Of a DNA stretch of 64,000 bases, positions 35,702 to 44,722 are shown one piece after another. The notes under the pieces are model-generated. The model was not told the DNA's origin. It saw only the letters and a program-made list of their open reading frames with translations, and did not search any database. The position numbers were made by a program, and so were the translations under genes. How positions within the stretch are numbered: position 1 is the stretch's first letter; every line of letters begins with the position of its first letter. This stretch comes from a bacterium (GTDB lineage: Bacteria; Bdellovibrionota; Bacteriovoracia; Bacteriovoracales; Bacteriovoracaceae). The DNA lies in assembly GCA_030425045.1 (NCBI GenBank), contig JAUHVL010000011.1:26836-90835 (forward strand). The letters run 5' to 3'.

Positions 35702-36781
35702 TTAATAAGAAGAAAATTTCTGTGATGTTTTTCTTCCAACTTTGATGAGAGGTAACTCTAGTAAATGATAGCTTAAAAAAGCACAAACGAATGTCAGCGG
35801 TATCGATAAATAGGCTGATTGTAAAAGGGAAAACCATTCAGGAGAGATTTCTTGGGAGCCATTTAAAAAAAGGTGTTGCCACAGATAAAGGCCATACGAA
35901 AGTCCACCTACCCAGCGAAATACTTTTGTTTCGAGAATGAGACTTAATAAACACTTTGGATTAACAACTGTAAAAAGAATCATCACAGGAAATAAAATGG
36001 CCAAAAGGATTCTTTTTGCGGGAATGGGAAAAATGATTATTAAAGAAATAAACATAATCAATAAATAGCCTACCCAAGGTTTTAAATAACTATCAATTAA
36101 TTTTTTGTTATTTTCATTAAAATAGATAATAGCTAAAATAGCTCCCCAGAGTAGATTATCCAATCTGGCGAAAGTAAACTGATAGTTATACTCCAGATAA
36201 GGTGATATTCCAGTTAAAAGGTTGTACCTTGAATCAACTGCCCTCCAAAAAGCTATGATTAAGGCCAACATGATTAATGAATAAAGTCGTCTTTGTTTTG
36301 GAATATAAATCATCAAAAATGGAAAAAAGAGATAAAAATGCTCCTCAATTGATAGCGACCAAAAATGATTAGTAAAACTAAGAGGTGCTGCAAATTCTAT
36401 AGGTAAATAATTTCTCCAAAATGTCATAGCAGAGATAAATTCCCATTTAGTTACATTAATAATATTGAACGATGTCAAAATGGCCAAGAAGAGTAAATAA
36501 AGCAATGCCGGAGGTAATATACGAAATGTTCTTCGAATATAGAAAACTTTAAGATTTAAAGTGCCGTATTTTTTCATACCTATTAATATTCTTGTACAAA
36601 TAAGAAAACCTGATAGAGCGAAAAAGATATCTACACCATAACCACCAAAACCTGCGTAGAACTGAATCTTTGATGGAACCCAATCTTGATGTGTTAAGAA
36701 ATGAAATCCCATAACAAGAGCAATTGCAACTGTTCTCCATCCGTCTAAAGTTGGAATATAATTTGCCCTTTGATGATTCAT
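35702..36781 (-). CDS. acyltransferase family 3 (OafA/YrhL-like)
   Basis: A 359-residue multipass protein: YIPTLDGWRTVAIALVMGFHF at the N-terminus, GGYGVDIFFALSGFLICTRI, FYIRRTFRILPPALLYLLFLA and NHFWSLSIEEHFYLFFPFL are the family motifs. It should transfer an acyl group to a surface carbohydrate. It lies 11 bp after the VTC gene in the DUF4956-CotH-VTC run, yet is bracketed by two copies of the VTC 3' end, so it appears to have been inserted. It is only distantly similar to the acyltransferase at 33573. Confidence 0.88.
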   Translation of the reverse strand: MNHQRANYIPTLDGWRTVAIALVMGFHFLTHQDWVPSKIQFYAGFGGYGVDIFFALSGFLICTRILIGMKKYGTLNLKVFYIRRTFRILPPALLYLLFLAILTSFNIINVTKWEFISAMTFWRNYLPIEFAAPLSFTNHFWSLSIEEHFYLFFPFLMIYIPKQRRLYSLIMLALIIAFWRAVDSRYNLLTGISPYLEYNYQFTFARLDNLLWGAILAIIYFNENNKKLIDSYLKPWVGYLLIMFISLIIIFPIPAKRILLAILFPVMILFTVVNPKCLLSLILETKVFRWVGGLSYGLYLWQHLFLNGSQEISPEWFSLLQSAYLSIPLTFVCAFLSYHLLELPLIKVGRKTSQKFSSY

Positions 36782-36792
36782 TATTTTCCATA

Positions 36793-37488
36793 TTAAATAA
36801 GTGAAGCAGACTGAATACCCACGACGTATTTCGAAAAGCGGCTTACCTTGATTGGTAATGCCTGACCAATTTTTTCCACAAGGGCCTTATTTTCAACAGC
36901 ACTTTTAACTTCCATCACACCAACTTCGCCAATTTTTTCAGAAAAGTTTGTATTAAGAGAGTGAAACTTTGTTTGATCAAAAAAGGTAATATCACGATCT
37001 AGTGTAACGCGGACTAATCGATCTGCACTTTCCCAATAACACCTTTTATATTGATTAATTAAAACAGGGTAAAACTGTGCAGAATCAACCGCATAGAGGT
37101 CGACAATTCTATGAGAAAATATATTATCTCTAAACGTTTTAAGTTTTTGCCCTTTCATTAACAATTTTTCTTTTAATTCAAAACGTTTTTTAAATGTTGT
37201 GTTTTGATCTTTAAATTTAAACTCCAATACGGCCTTATCATGTTTCCATGTCTCACCGTACCAGCGATAGCGAACCTTGCATCTTTTAGCTTGTCCACAG
37301 AGGTTTTCCTCGTAACTAAAGAGATCAAAAGAGTCAAAATAAACATTGTTCACTTGTCTGTCTTGATAAAATTTCTTGAAAGAAAAATAATGAGATCTGA
37401 TGATTTGCTCAATTTTTGAAAATTCTTCTAGAGGAAATTGAAATTTAATTTCATAGCGGTGTTCATCACCACCTAGGTTTTCACTCAT
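36793..37488 (-). CDS. VTC-domain (polyphosphate polymerase-like) protein
   Basis: A 231-residue tunnel-fold (CYTH/TTM-like) protein. HRYEIKFQFPLEEFSKIE, the basic KRCKVRYRWYG and AVLEFKFKDQNTTFKKRFEL, then VRVTLDRDITFFD and VGVMEVKS supply the Lys/Arg/Glu pattern that lines the polyphosphate tunnel of yeast Vtc4. In bacteria such proteins occur beside CotH and DUF4956 genes, as here (4-bp overlap with the CotH gene). Polyphosphate synthesis is possible but unproven for this group; the protein has no membrane segment. Confidence 0.85.
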   Translation of the reverse strand: MSENLGGDEHRYEIKFQFPLEEFSKIEQIIRSHYFSFKKFYQDRQVNNVYFDSFDLFSYEENLCGQAKRCKVRYRWYGETWKHDKAVLEFKFKDQNTTFKKRFELKEKLLMKGQKLKTFRDNIFSHRIVDLYAVDSAQFYPVLINQYKRCYWESADRLVRVTLDRDITFFDQTKFHSLNTNFSEKIGEVGVMEVKSAVENKALVEKIGQALPIKVSRFSKYVVGIQSASLI

Positions 37489-40121
37489 TTTTTCATATGC
37501 CCATGTTTATAAAGACTGTCGATATCGATATCTTCTTCATCAATATTAACACCATCTGCGACGATAGAGCTTTTTACTTGGGCCAAATATCTTTTTGGTG
37601 TGGATTCAAATGTTAAATTATGAGCTTCAATCTGAGCTGGTCCAAAAAGATTCTTTTTCATATAGGCCATGACTCCAACATGTTTGATCTTTGAAAAATT
37701 TGAATTAGTAATTTTAGCATTTGACCAATCTTTAACAGCGATTCCTGTTCCAGAATTTGAGACAAAGAGATTTTTCCCACTAAACTTACTCTGTTCCCCA
37801 ACTGAAATTGCCTTATCATTAACATCATCAAATCGGCTATTATCTGCCGTTATATCACTTCCACTAAAATCAATGGCATCTCCTCCAACAGACTTAAAAG
37901 TTGAATTGAGAACATCTCCTTTTGAAAAATCACCATCAAAGGCATCTGAACGTGTTTTATAAAACCGAGTGTGATTTAGGACAAAATTAGCGTGAACAAT
38001 ATTGAGAGCATCCTCAGCGACATTATTTTCAAATGAGCAGTAATGACATTCTATATTTGCTTTGTAAAAATTAACTCCACCAGTTAGAAAATAACCAGGA
38101 AGCTTAACGCCGCTGGTATTTTGTACTTTCACATACTTTAAAAGTGACTGGTTTTGAGGAGCAATGATTGCTATTCCAGGCCATGTATTTTGCCCTATCC
38201 CCTTAAGGGTGATAGGAGATTCCTTAGAGCCAATGGCAGTCAAACTTCCCTTAACAATCATATTGGCCTTTTTAGAGAAAATTAACGTTGCCCCTTTTTC
38301 AATCGTGAGTCGATACCCTTCTGGCGTTACTAAGGTCTGATCAACTTTATGAGTTCCGGCTTTAATTAAAATTGTTTTTTTCTGATGATCGAAGTTTAAA
38401 AATTTATATTGATTGACGTCTTGAGCTTGAAGAATACTGCTATTCAAAGGATCTTGATATTTTTCGATATCAATCGAGAAGACTTTATCATTAATGGCCA
38501 CATCAACACGGCCAAGGTCGATGCCAAAAAGTTTCACTTCTTTTATATCAAAATATTTCTTCCCTACAACACCGTATAACTCTCCAGCATCAATTGACTC
38601 ATTGATAATTAGCTCAAAGTTTTTATGTAAAGAAGTAAATTTAAGCTTATTAACTTTAAGCTCATAGGGAGTAAAGTTTTGTATTTCTAATAAATTATCG
38701 CGATTGAGATAAGCCTTTGCTGGAAACCTTGCTTCTTTTTTGTCAAAATCAATAAAGCCTCCCTTTCTCAGTGATAAATAGTTATGTTCACCAACTAGCT
38801 TTGCCCAGGTAACTCTTTTTTTGAGAACATTCTTATCAAATGGTGAGATGAGAGGATAAGTTCTCCTAAGGATTGATAAATACTTTTCTTCTTTTTGATT
38901 TAATTCAGCATAAAACTTCTCATCGGACATTTTTTGGGCATGATACTTAAGTCTAGTAAAAAAGAGAGCTCGAAACTCATCGTCTTTTAAAATTTGTCTA
39001 AATAAATGCATTCCACCAAGTGAGTTTAAATATTTTGAATGTGGCAATTTCCATGAAATAGCGGTTAAGTCATAGGCCAAGGGCTCAAGTTTTGCTACAT
39101 AGGGATTATAATAAAAACGAAGATTATTCCAAACAAAGCCATGCATGACATCCCAAAGCTCCAAGATGGCCATATAATCGGCCATTTTTTTCATATCGAA
39201 AACTTGTTTTACCTTTAACTTCCCTTCAACGAAGCCTCTCATCAAAGCGACAGCATTTGCAGACTGTTCTTTTAAAACAGGGTTTTCATGAATTCTCTTT
39301 TTTGAGAAATAATCCACCTTTGCTGTCTGTGGTCCATGCCAATTATCGACAGGAAACCCATGCCATCCTAATGTTTCATCAAATTTAATAATGGGTGCTT
39401 CTTTTCTTTTTTGAGACTCCAACAAATCTTTTGTAAAATGCTCTTCTAGTGCATAAACTCCATAATCTTCGCCATTTAGAAAAAACCTTATATACTGATA
39501 GCGTGTGGTTAAAATATCATTTGCTTGTAATTGATCGAAAATTAATTTTTCACTGTGGAAATCTCGTGCTCTTGGATGCTGTACCGAAAATCTCGACATT
39601 CCAAATAGCCTCTCCCCTTTTTTAATATCTATGCGATATGACCAGTATTTATCGAGGATATGATCAACCATATCTCCTTTTAATCTGATATTGGCCTTAT
39701 ACTTTTTATCTCCATATTTTACTTCAGCTGGAACCGTATGTTTTTCGACTGTGGCCAGTAAACCTTTCTCAATGGCCTCATTACGGTCTTGAAGTAACTT
39801 ATGATAATGCTTGAATTTTATTTGAAGATCTAAAACAGGTAACGTGTCTTCACTACTAATTTTTTTATTATTAGCTAAATAGGATTTACCTGCTTTTTTG
39901 AGAGCAGATTTTAAACCTATTTGCTGGGCCCCTTGCATCTGTCCATTGATAAAAAGCCATTTATCAAGTTTTGCCGTTATTTTAGTAAATGAAAAAACAC
40001 CGAGTACTAATGATCCGAGCGAGAGAGACGTTAAAATAAAGACAGCTAAGATCATAATCTGAGGAGATGCTTTTCCCTTAACCTTTTCTTTTTTAAAATG
40101 TCTTTCATCTTTTATAATCAT
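37485..40121 (-). CDS. CotH-kinase-like protein with C-terminal beta-helix
   Basis: An 878-residue exported protein. One membrane segment (IMILAVFILTSLSLGSLVLGVFSF) follows ~20 basic residues. The CotH domain (~130-430) shows ANIRLKGDMVDHILDKYWSYRIDIK, MSRFSVQHPRARDF, RFFLNGEDYGVYALEEHFTKD and PLAYDLTAISW. After a beta-rich linker, residues ~600-830 form a parallel beta-helix with repeating short strands (VKNTSGVKLPGYFL type; SGSDITADNSRFDDVNDKAI; ISVGEQSKFSGKNLFVSNSG). CotH proteins phosphorylate spore-coat proteins; in this non-sporeforming setting an extracytoplasmic kinase or a surface adhesin are alternatives. It lies between DUF4956 and VTC genes with a 2-bp gap and a 4-bp overlap. Confidence 0.82.
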   Translation of the reverse strand: MIIKDERHFKKEKVKGKASPQIMILAVFILTSLSLGSLVLGVFSFTKITAKLDKWLFINGQMQGAQQIGLKSALKKAGKSYLANNKKISSEDTLPVLDLQIKFKHYHKLLQDRNEAIEKGLLATVEKHTVPAEVKYGDKKYKANIRLKGDMVDHILDKYWSYRIDIKKGERLFGMSRFSVQHPRARDFHSEKLIFDQLQANDILTTRYQYIRFFLNGEDYGVYALEEHFTKDLLESQKRKEAPIIKFDETLGWHGFPVDNWHGPQTAKVDYFSKKRIHENPVLKEQSANAVALMRGFVEGKLKVKQVFDMKKMADYMAILELWDVMHGFVWNNLRFYYNPYVAKLEPLAYDLTAISWKLPHSKYLNSLGGMHLFRQILKDDEFRALFFTRLKYHAQKMSDEKFYAELNQKEEKYLSILRRTYPLISPFDKNVLKKRVTWAKLVGEHNYLSLRKGGFIDFDKKEARFPAKAYLNRDNLLEIQNFTPYELKVNKLKFTSLHKNFELIINESIDAGELYGVVGKKYFDIKEVKLFGIDLGRVDVAINDKVFSIDIEKYQDPLNSSILQAQDVNQYKFLNFDHQKKTILIKAGTHKVDQTLVTPEGYRLTIEKGATLIFSKKANMIVKGSLTAIGSKESPITLKGIGQNTWPGIAIIAPQNQSLLKYVKVQNTSGVKLPGYFLTGGVNFYKANIECHYCSFENNVAEDALNIVHANFVLNHTRFYKTRSDAFDGDFSKGDVLNSTFKSVGGDAIDFSGSDITADNSRFDDVNDKAISVGEQSKFSGKNLFVSNSGTGIAVKDWSNAKITNSNFSKIKHVGVMAYMKKNLFGPAQIEAHNLTFESTPKRYLAQVKSSIVADGVNIDEEDIDIDSLYKHGHMKK

Positions 40122-40123
40122 AA

Positions 40124-40801
40124 TTAAAAGCTAGCTATTTTACCTTGATCGGTGAATGTTATTTCTGAATTACTATATTCACTTGAGAGAGAAGAAATGA
40201 TTCCCTCTAAACTTTTGGCATCTTTTAATGAAACATTAAAAATGAGATGGGCACTTTCATTATTATGATCATACCTTCTAAGGTCAGTATATTGTGAGTG
40301 GTTTTTAACAAGTTCACTCACTTTATCAATGTAATTTTCATTTTCCTTTTTGGGAATCGTGATATTTAAAAATAAATTCTTATCATTACTCTCTCTCGTG
40401 TTCCATTTTAAAGCACTAACAAACACTAAAATAATGATGGAACAAACAATTGTCGGAATTGTTTGATTGGCACCTAAACCTAAACCATTTGCAATGACCA
40501 AGAAAAGATAGCCCAATTCCTCTGGCTCTTTTATCGGTGTTCTAAATCTTACAATAGATAGTGCACCAACAAGGCCTAGAGATAAGGCCAGAGATGTTTT
40601 CACTACTGTAATAATAAGAATTGTTGTTAAAAGAACAAAAGTTAATACATTTGAAAAATGTTTTTTATTAGTAAAAACATTTGAAAAGTAAATATAGTGA
40701 TATTTAATCAACAAGGCCATGATCATACCACAACCTAAATTGATAAATAATGTAACTAAAGATAAGGGTGCCTGTGTATCAGCTGCTAACTGGTCCAACA
40801 T
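40124..40801 (-). CDS. DUF4956 membrane protein
   Basis: A 225-residue protein with four membrane segments, then a ~85-residue cytoplasmic tail. The segment LALSLGLVGALSIVRFRTPIKEPEELGYLFLVIANGLGLG is the DUF4956 signature (A-L-x-x-V-R-F-R-x-x-I-K). It is the first gene of the DUF4956-CotH-VTC operon, a combination seen in diverse bacteria; function unknown. GGAG precedes the ATG at a normal distance (AGGAGAATTATT). Confidence 0.88.
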   Translation of the reverse strand: MLDQLAADTQAPLSLVTLFINLGCGMIMALLIKYHYIYFSNVFTNKKHFSNVLTFVLLTTILIITVVKTSLALSLGLVGALSIVRFRTPIKEPEELGYLFLVIANGLGLGANQTIPTIVCSIIILVFVSALKWNTRESNDKNLFLNITIPKKENENYIDKVSELVKNHSQYTDLRRYDHNNESAHLIFNVSLKDAKSLEGIISSLSSEYSNSEITFTDQGKIASF

Positions 40802-40896
40802 AATAATTCTCCTATCTTAATAGTTTAACAAGGAGGAATTTCTTCAGACACGGGGTAAAGTTTGCAATCACCTAAAGAGCAGATTATTGTTTAAGA

Positions 40897-41460
40897 ATGA
40901 AAAAACAAGCCATATTAGTTCTTACAGTTTTTTTATTGAGCTTTTCTTTGGGAGTTATCTGGCATAAGAAGAGACTTTTTCCCATTAAACAGTTGTCAAA
41001 GTGGTTAAATCCACCAAAAGTTGACCCCTATATTTATAAAATTGGAACCGCTAAAAAAGAGTACCGTGAGTTTTTAATCACAAAGTATACAGCAGGTCTT
41101 CCTCTCTTTTCAGATCGTAACTATCATGACTCAATAGGAGATCCAAAACTTGAAGGTCTATACCTGATTCAGATACCCCGCCATTATTTTAAAACTTTAG
41201 AAATTCAAGTAGGTGAGCCAGTGACAATCTACCGTGTACTCACTGAAAAAAACAATAATTCGGTTTTTAAAGATTGGAAGCGTGAAAATATTGCTATCAA
41301 GATCAAGGGTAATAGCTGTACCCATAGTTTCGTTGTCTCGAAAGATTTCGAACCAGGCAATTATAAATTAGAAATTGGCGGGCCTGTGGCGACCTCTCCC
41401 ATTCTCTTTAAAGTAAAAAATAAAGAAAAGCGAAAAGAACCGGTTATCTTAAATATTTGA
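40897..41460 (+). CDS. hypothetical single-pass membrane protein, 187 aa
   Basis: Not recognised. Residues 1-24 form a signal anchor (KKQAILVLTVFLLSFSLGVIW), followed by a basic stretch and a beta-rich extracytoplasmic domain ending ILNI (YLIQIPRHYFKTLEIQVGEPVTIYRVL; FEPGNYKLEIGG). This could be an immunoglobulin-like or carbohydrate-facing domain. It diverges from the DUF4956 gene over ~95 bp and converges with the subtilase gene with a 17-bp overlap. It may share a promoter region with the DUF4956-CotH-VTC operon. Confidence 0.6.
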   Translation: MKKQAILVLTVFLLSFSLGVIWHKKRLFPIKQLSKWLNPPKVDPYIYKIGTAKKEYREFLITKYTAGLPLFSDRNYHDSIGDPKLEGLYLIQIPRHYFKTLEIQVGEPVTIYRVLTEKNNNSVFKDWKRENIAIKIKGNSCTHSFVVSKDFEPGNYKLEIGGPVATSPILFKVKNKEKRKEPVILNI

Positions 41461-42931
41461 AACGAGTCGAAAATCCCATAAGTATGAGACCGAAAAATAA
41501 ACTAGGGAGAAAACCTCCTGGACCATTTCCTCCTCCACCACTAAGGTCAACACTTCCACAAGCTGCAATTTCTTCTTGATAAGTACTGCCAATACTTGAA
41601 CTCGAAGCGGCCTGACGGTTAACAATCGGCTCATTCGTTTTGAAATCGGGATCAGGCTCCTCACCTTCAGCTAATGCTAGCGTATCATAAGCTTGAACAA
41701 GACCACTTCCTGAACCAGAGCTAAGTATTGAAAGTGCTCCGTCTTTAAGAGCTTGTTCAATTTGATCCGGATACAGACCTTCATTAATTGAATAAATAAG
41801 AGCTGCAATTCCAGCGACATGAGGAGCAGCAAAAGAAGTCCCCACTCTGTAGGTATAATTATTTTCGTTAGGAGTTGTTACTCCAGAGTTACTTAAACTT
41901 AATATTCCAAGACCAGAGCGGTAGCCTCCAGGGGCCATAACATCTACTTCGAGACCATAGTTACTAAAGCTTGATCTCTCACCATCAAAATCGTTTGATC
42001 CAACATTCACAACTCCTCGACAACTGACAGGAACCAGCGCAATTCTATCTAGATTTAGTGATTCATTTCCAACGGCAACAATGATCGTTGCTCCTCTTGA
42101 CCTTGCAAAATCAATTGCGTTTTGCATACTACTTCCGCATGTACCAATCCCACCTAAACTTAAGTTAATGACATGGGCAGGGTTTTCATTGGCAGGCATT
42201 CCAGAAATGGTTCCTCCGGCCGCCCAACGAATAGCATCGGCAACATCATTTAACCTTCCACCACATTTTCCCATCGCTCTAATGGGTAGAATAGAGACAT
42301 TAGGTGCTACACCCGTAATACCTAGTCCGTTTTTAGAGGCAGCAATCACACCAGCAACATGTGTTCCATGCCAATTAGAAACTCTAGAGCGTGAACCAGG
42401 TCCACACTCACCTGTCGCATTCCAGTTTCCTGGATCAGATGGATCCATATCTCTTCCATCTCCGTCATTGGCAATAAAAAGATCAGAAACAAAATCTGCA
42501 CCTTGTACTAATGACGATGAAATATCGGCATGATCGAGAAGAACACCCGAATCAATAACGGCCACAACAATATCTTTTTCACCTTGGCTGATCTCCCAAG
42601 CTTTCTTCACATCAATTCCACCAGTATTATCTTGCATTCCCCACTGATGGATAAAAAGTTGATCATCAACGTCTTCTTTATAATCAAGAAGTATATTCTC
42701 TTCGATTTCAACAACATCGTAACGCGCATTCATTTCTTCGATGAAGTCATCTTTTAACTCTTCTGGTACCTCATAAATTTCTTTTTGAGCTTGTTCACTT
42801 CCATCTGATTTTAAAGATAAGCGATCAGGTGATTTTATATGAATAATATACTGTTTTTTAGATAAATCTAATTTAGCTAAAACAGAAAATGAGAAGAGAA
42901 AAAATAAAACTACACCTAACCTCATAAACAC
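41444..42931 (-). CDS. secreted subtilisin-family serine protease (S8) with C-terminal membrane tail
   Basis: A 495-residue preproenzyme. A signal peptide (1-19) and an I9-like propeptide (~27-85) precede the catalytic domain, which has Asp127 (AVIDSGVLLDH), His188 (NWHGTHVAGVIA), oxyanion Asn289 (VAVGNES) and Ser366 (GTSFAAPHVAGIAA). The C-terminus reads GGGGNGPGGFLPSLFFGLIL followed by a basic end (RFKYLR), i.e. Gly-rich linker, hydrophobic segment, basic tail, like the GlyGly-CTERM-type sorting signals. A secreted protease with a processed anchor fits a predatory or degradative lifestyle. Monocistronic. Confidence 0.9.
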   Translation of the reverse strand: MFMRLGVVLFFLFSFSVLAKLDLSKKQYIIHIKSPDRLSLKSDGSEQAQKEIYEVPEELKDDFIEEMNARYDVVEIEENILLDYKEDVDDQLFIHQWGMQDNTGGIDVKKAWEISQGEKDIVVAVIDSGVLLDHADISSSLVQGADFVSDLFIANDGDGRDMDPSDPGNWNATGECGPGSRSRVSNWHGTHVAGVIAASKNGLGITGVAPNVSILPIRAMGKCGGRLNDVADAIRWAAGGTISGMPANENPAHVINLSLGGIGTCGSSMQNAIDFARSRGATIIVAVGNESLNLDRIALVPVSCRGVVNVGSNDFDGERSSFSNYGLEVDVMAPGGYRSGLGILSLSNSGVTTPNENNYTYRVGTSFAAPHVAGIAALIYSINEGLYPDQIEQALKDGALSILSSGSGSGLVQAYDTLALAEGEEPDPDFKTNEPIVNRQAASSSSIGSTYQEEIAACGSVDLSGGGGNGPGGFLPSLFFGLILMGFSTRFKYLR

Positions 42932-43021
42932 CTCGCTATGCTACGAAATATTTAACGGTTTAAACTTGGATGATCTTACTTGTTGCCCATGAAATCAGGG
43001 CTTCCGGCAAATTCTACTGTG

Positions 43022-44719
43022 CTAAAAACGTCTTGAATCGATTAACCGAGGTCTAAAAATAGAGTTGATATATTTCCGATCAATTCGGTATGGAAACTCT
43101 TGCTCTTTAATTGCCTGCAATTGTTGTACGGTCACTTTTCTAAACTTATCATTACCACTATCGAGAAAGTCATAATTATAAGCAAGAGTTTGTTTTCTAA
43201 ACAGAACAAATGTCTCCCCTCCAACTTTGTAAGGGTAAAACTTTTTAAAGCCTGCGTAGTGAAGAGTACTTAATAAAATAGAATTATAGGCCTTATCTGA
43301 GTCGGTAAAACTAAAAGACATCACCGCTCTACCCCGATGTTTTTGAGGATTATATTTTTCGTCAGGGGTAACTGGTGCATCGATAACAACAAAACCATCG
43401 TCGGTTAGAGATCTTTCAACAAAACGATAAAACTCAAAACTAAAAAGTTTGGCGATATTGTAATTATTTGGATACGGGAAATCGATGAAAATAGCTTTAA
43501 ACTTTTCAGAGCTATTTCTTAAATAATAAAAGGCATCACCTATTGTCGTTTGAACTCTTTCGTTATTTAAGGCGTTTTCATTCAAATCAGTAAAACGCTT
43601 TTCTGTTTTATGCATCTTAATGATTTTCTCATCAAGCTCAACTTGTTTAATCGTTTTAATCTGATCATATTTGAGTAACTCGCGAATGAGAAGGCCATCA
43701 CCACCTCCGAGAACGAGAACACGATCTGGAATAATATCAGTCATTCCCAGAGGAATATGAGCAAAAGCATCGTGGTAAAGGGCCTCATTCCAAGTACTGT
43801 ATTGAAATTTTGTATCGAGAGTCATAATTTGCTCTACGGTGACCCCTTTCACTTGAACATCAAAAAAATCAATATACTGATAAAGTGATTTATGCCGTTC
43901 AATATCTTTCATTCGAGGAAGATCGCTTAAGAAATCACGATAACTCAATTTATAATCATGAATTGTCCTTCTAAAAAGATGAGTTACTTTTAGGTAAAAC
44001 TGTTCAATATTATGAAGATTAAATGAAATCGTTATTATTCCCGCAACAATAACACCGATAAATGCTATGTAATGTTTTTTGAAAACAAGATATCTTCGAA
44101 TAAGGAGATATAAACAAACTGATAAGTTCAAGCCGGAAACGATCAAAGATGTAATCAAAACATCAAGTTTAGGAAAGAAGTAAAAGGCAAAAAAGACTGT
44201 CCCTACCAAGGTTCCAATATAATTGACTCCTAAAATAATATGAGACTTATCTTCTTTTTTTCCTTTTTGATAAATATCAATGAGAAGAGGTATTTCTTGA
44301 CCTGAGTACATACCAATCAAGAAAGTTACCGATTGTACCACTAAAAAGAAAATCCCCTTAAGATAAAACAAATTTTGCACGTAAACACTTGAGTGAAAGT
44401 CACTTCCAAGATAGGTGAGGTAATCCGACATGATAAAACCTGTTCTGGCAAAATAAACCAAAACAACACTGATCATACCTAAGAAAGATAAAATCATTTC
44501 TGTGCCAAAGAGTTCACGATACTGATCTAACTTTTTTTCTGCTCTAAAGGCACCTATCCCAAGACCACCAATATAAATACCGATCGTTACACTTTGCCAC
44601 CAAATAGGCTTTCCGGTAATCACCGCAAGTGTACTTGAAAGTAATAATTCATAAACAATACTGCAAAAGGAAAGTAATAACGTAATAATTTGAATTTCGT
44701 AGAGTGCTAGCTTTTTCAT
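43022..44719 (-). CDS. membrane-spanning spermidine synthase homologue
   Basis: A 565-residue protein. The N-terminal ~240 residues hold about seven membrane segments; residues ~290-520 are a SpeE-like aminopropyltransferase domain with the substrate segment LDTKFQYSTWNEALYHDAFAHIPL, the SAM-type loop VLVLGGGDGLLIRELL, QVELDEKII and IDFPYPNNYNIAKLFS, where the usual D-x-x-D-P reads D-F-P-Y-P. Loss of the second Asp may change amine specificity. The membrane half is paralogous to that of the upstream gene (YELLLSSTLAV versus YELLMAQALSA). The two genes are 3 bp apart. Confidence 0.85.
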   Translation of the reverse strand: MKKLALYEIQIITLLLSFCSIVYELLLSSTLAVITGKPIWWQSVTIGIYIGGLGIGAFRAEKKLDQYRELFGTEMILSFLGMISVVLVYFARTGFIMSDYLTYLGSDFHSSVYVQNLFYLKGIFFLVVQSVTFLIGMYSGQEIPLLIDIYQKGKKEDKSHIILGVNYIGTLVGTVFFAFYFFPKLDVLITSLIVSGLNLSVCLYLLIRRYLVFKKHYIAFIGVIVAGIITISFNLHNIEQFYLKVTHLFRRTIHDYKLSYRDFLSDLPRMKDIERHKSLYQYIDFFDVQVKGVTVEQIMTLDTKFQYSTWNEALYHDAFAHIPLGMTDIIPDRVLVLGGGDGLLIRELLKYDQIKTIKQVELDEKIIKMHKTEKRFTDLNENALNNERVQTTIGDAFYYLRNSSEKFKAIFIDFPYPNNYNIAKLFSFEFYRFVERSLTDDGFVVIDAPVTPDEKYNPQKHRGRAVMSFSFTDSDKAYNSILLSTLHYAGFKKFYPYKVGGETFVLFRKQTLAYNYDFLDSGNDKFRKVTVQQLQAIKEQEFPYRIDRKYINSIFRPRLIDSRRF

Positions 44720-44722
44720 TGA

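Noticed and set aside
34726..37488. Complete transposon between the VTC copies
   Set aside because: No transposase, terminal inverted repeat or target duplication is visible; only the VTC 3' duplication is supported.
42081..42533. 150-codon plus-strand frame
   Set aside because: Antisense to the subtilase catalytic domain; composition follows the codon pattern of the real gene.
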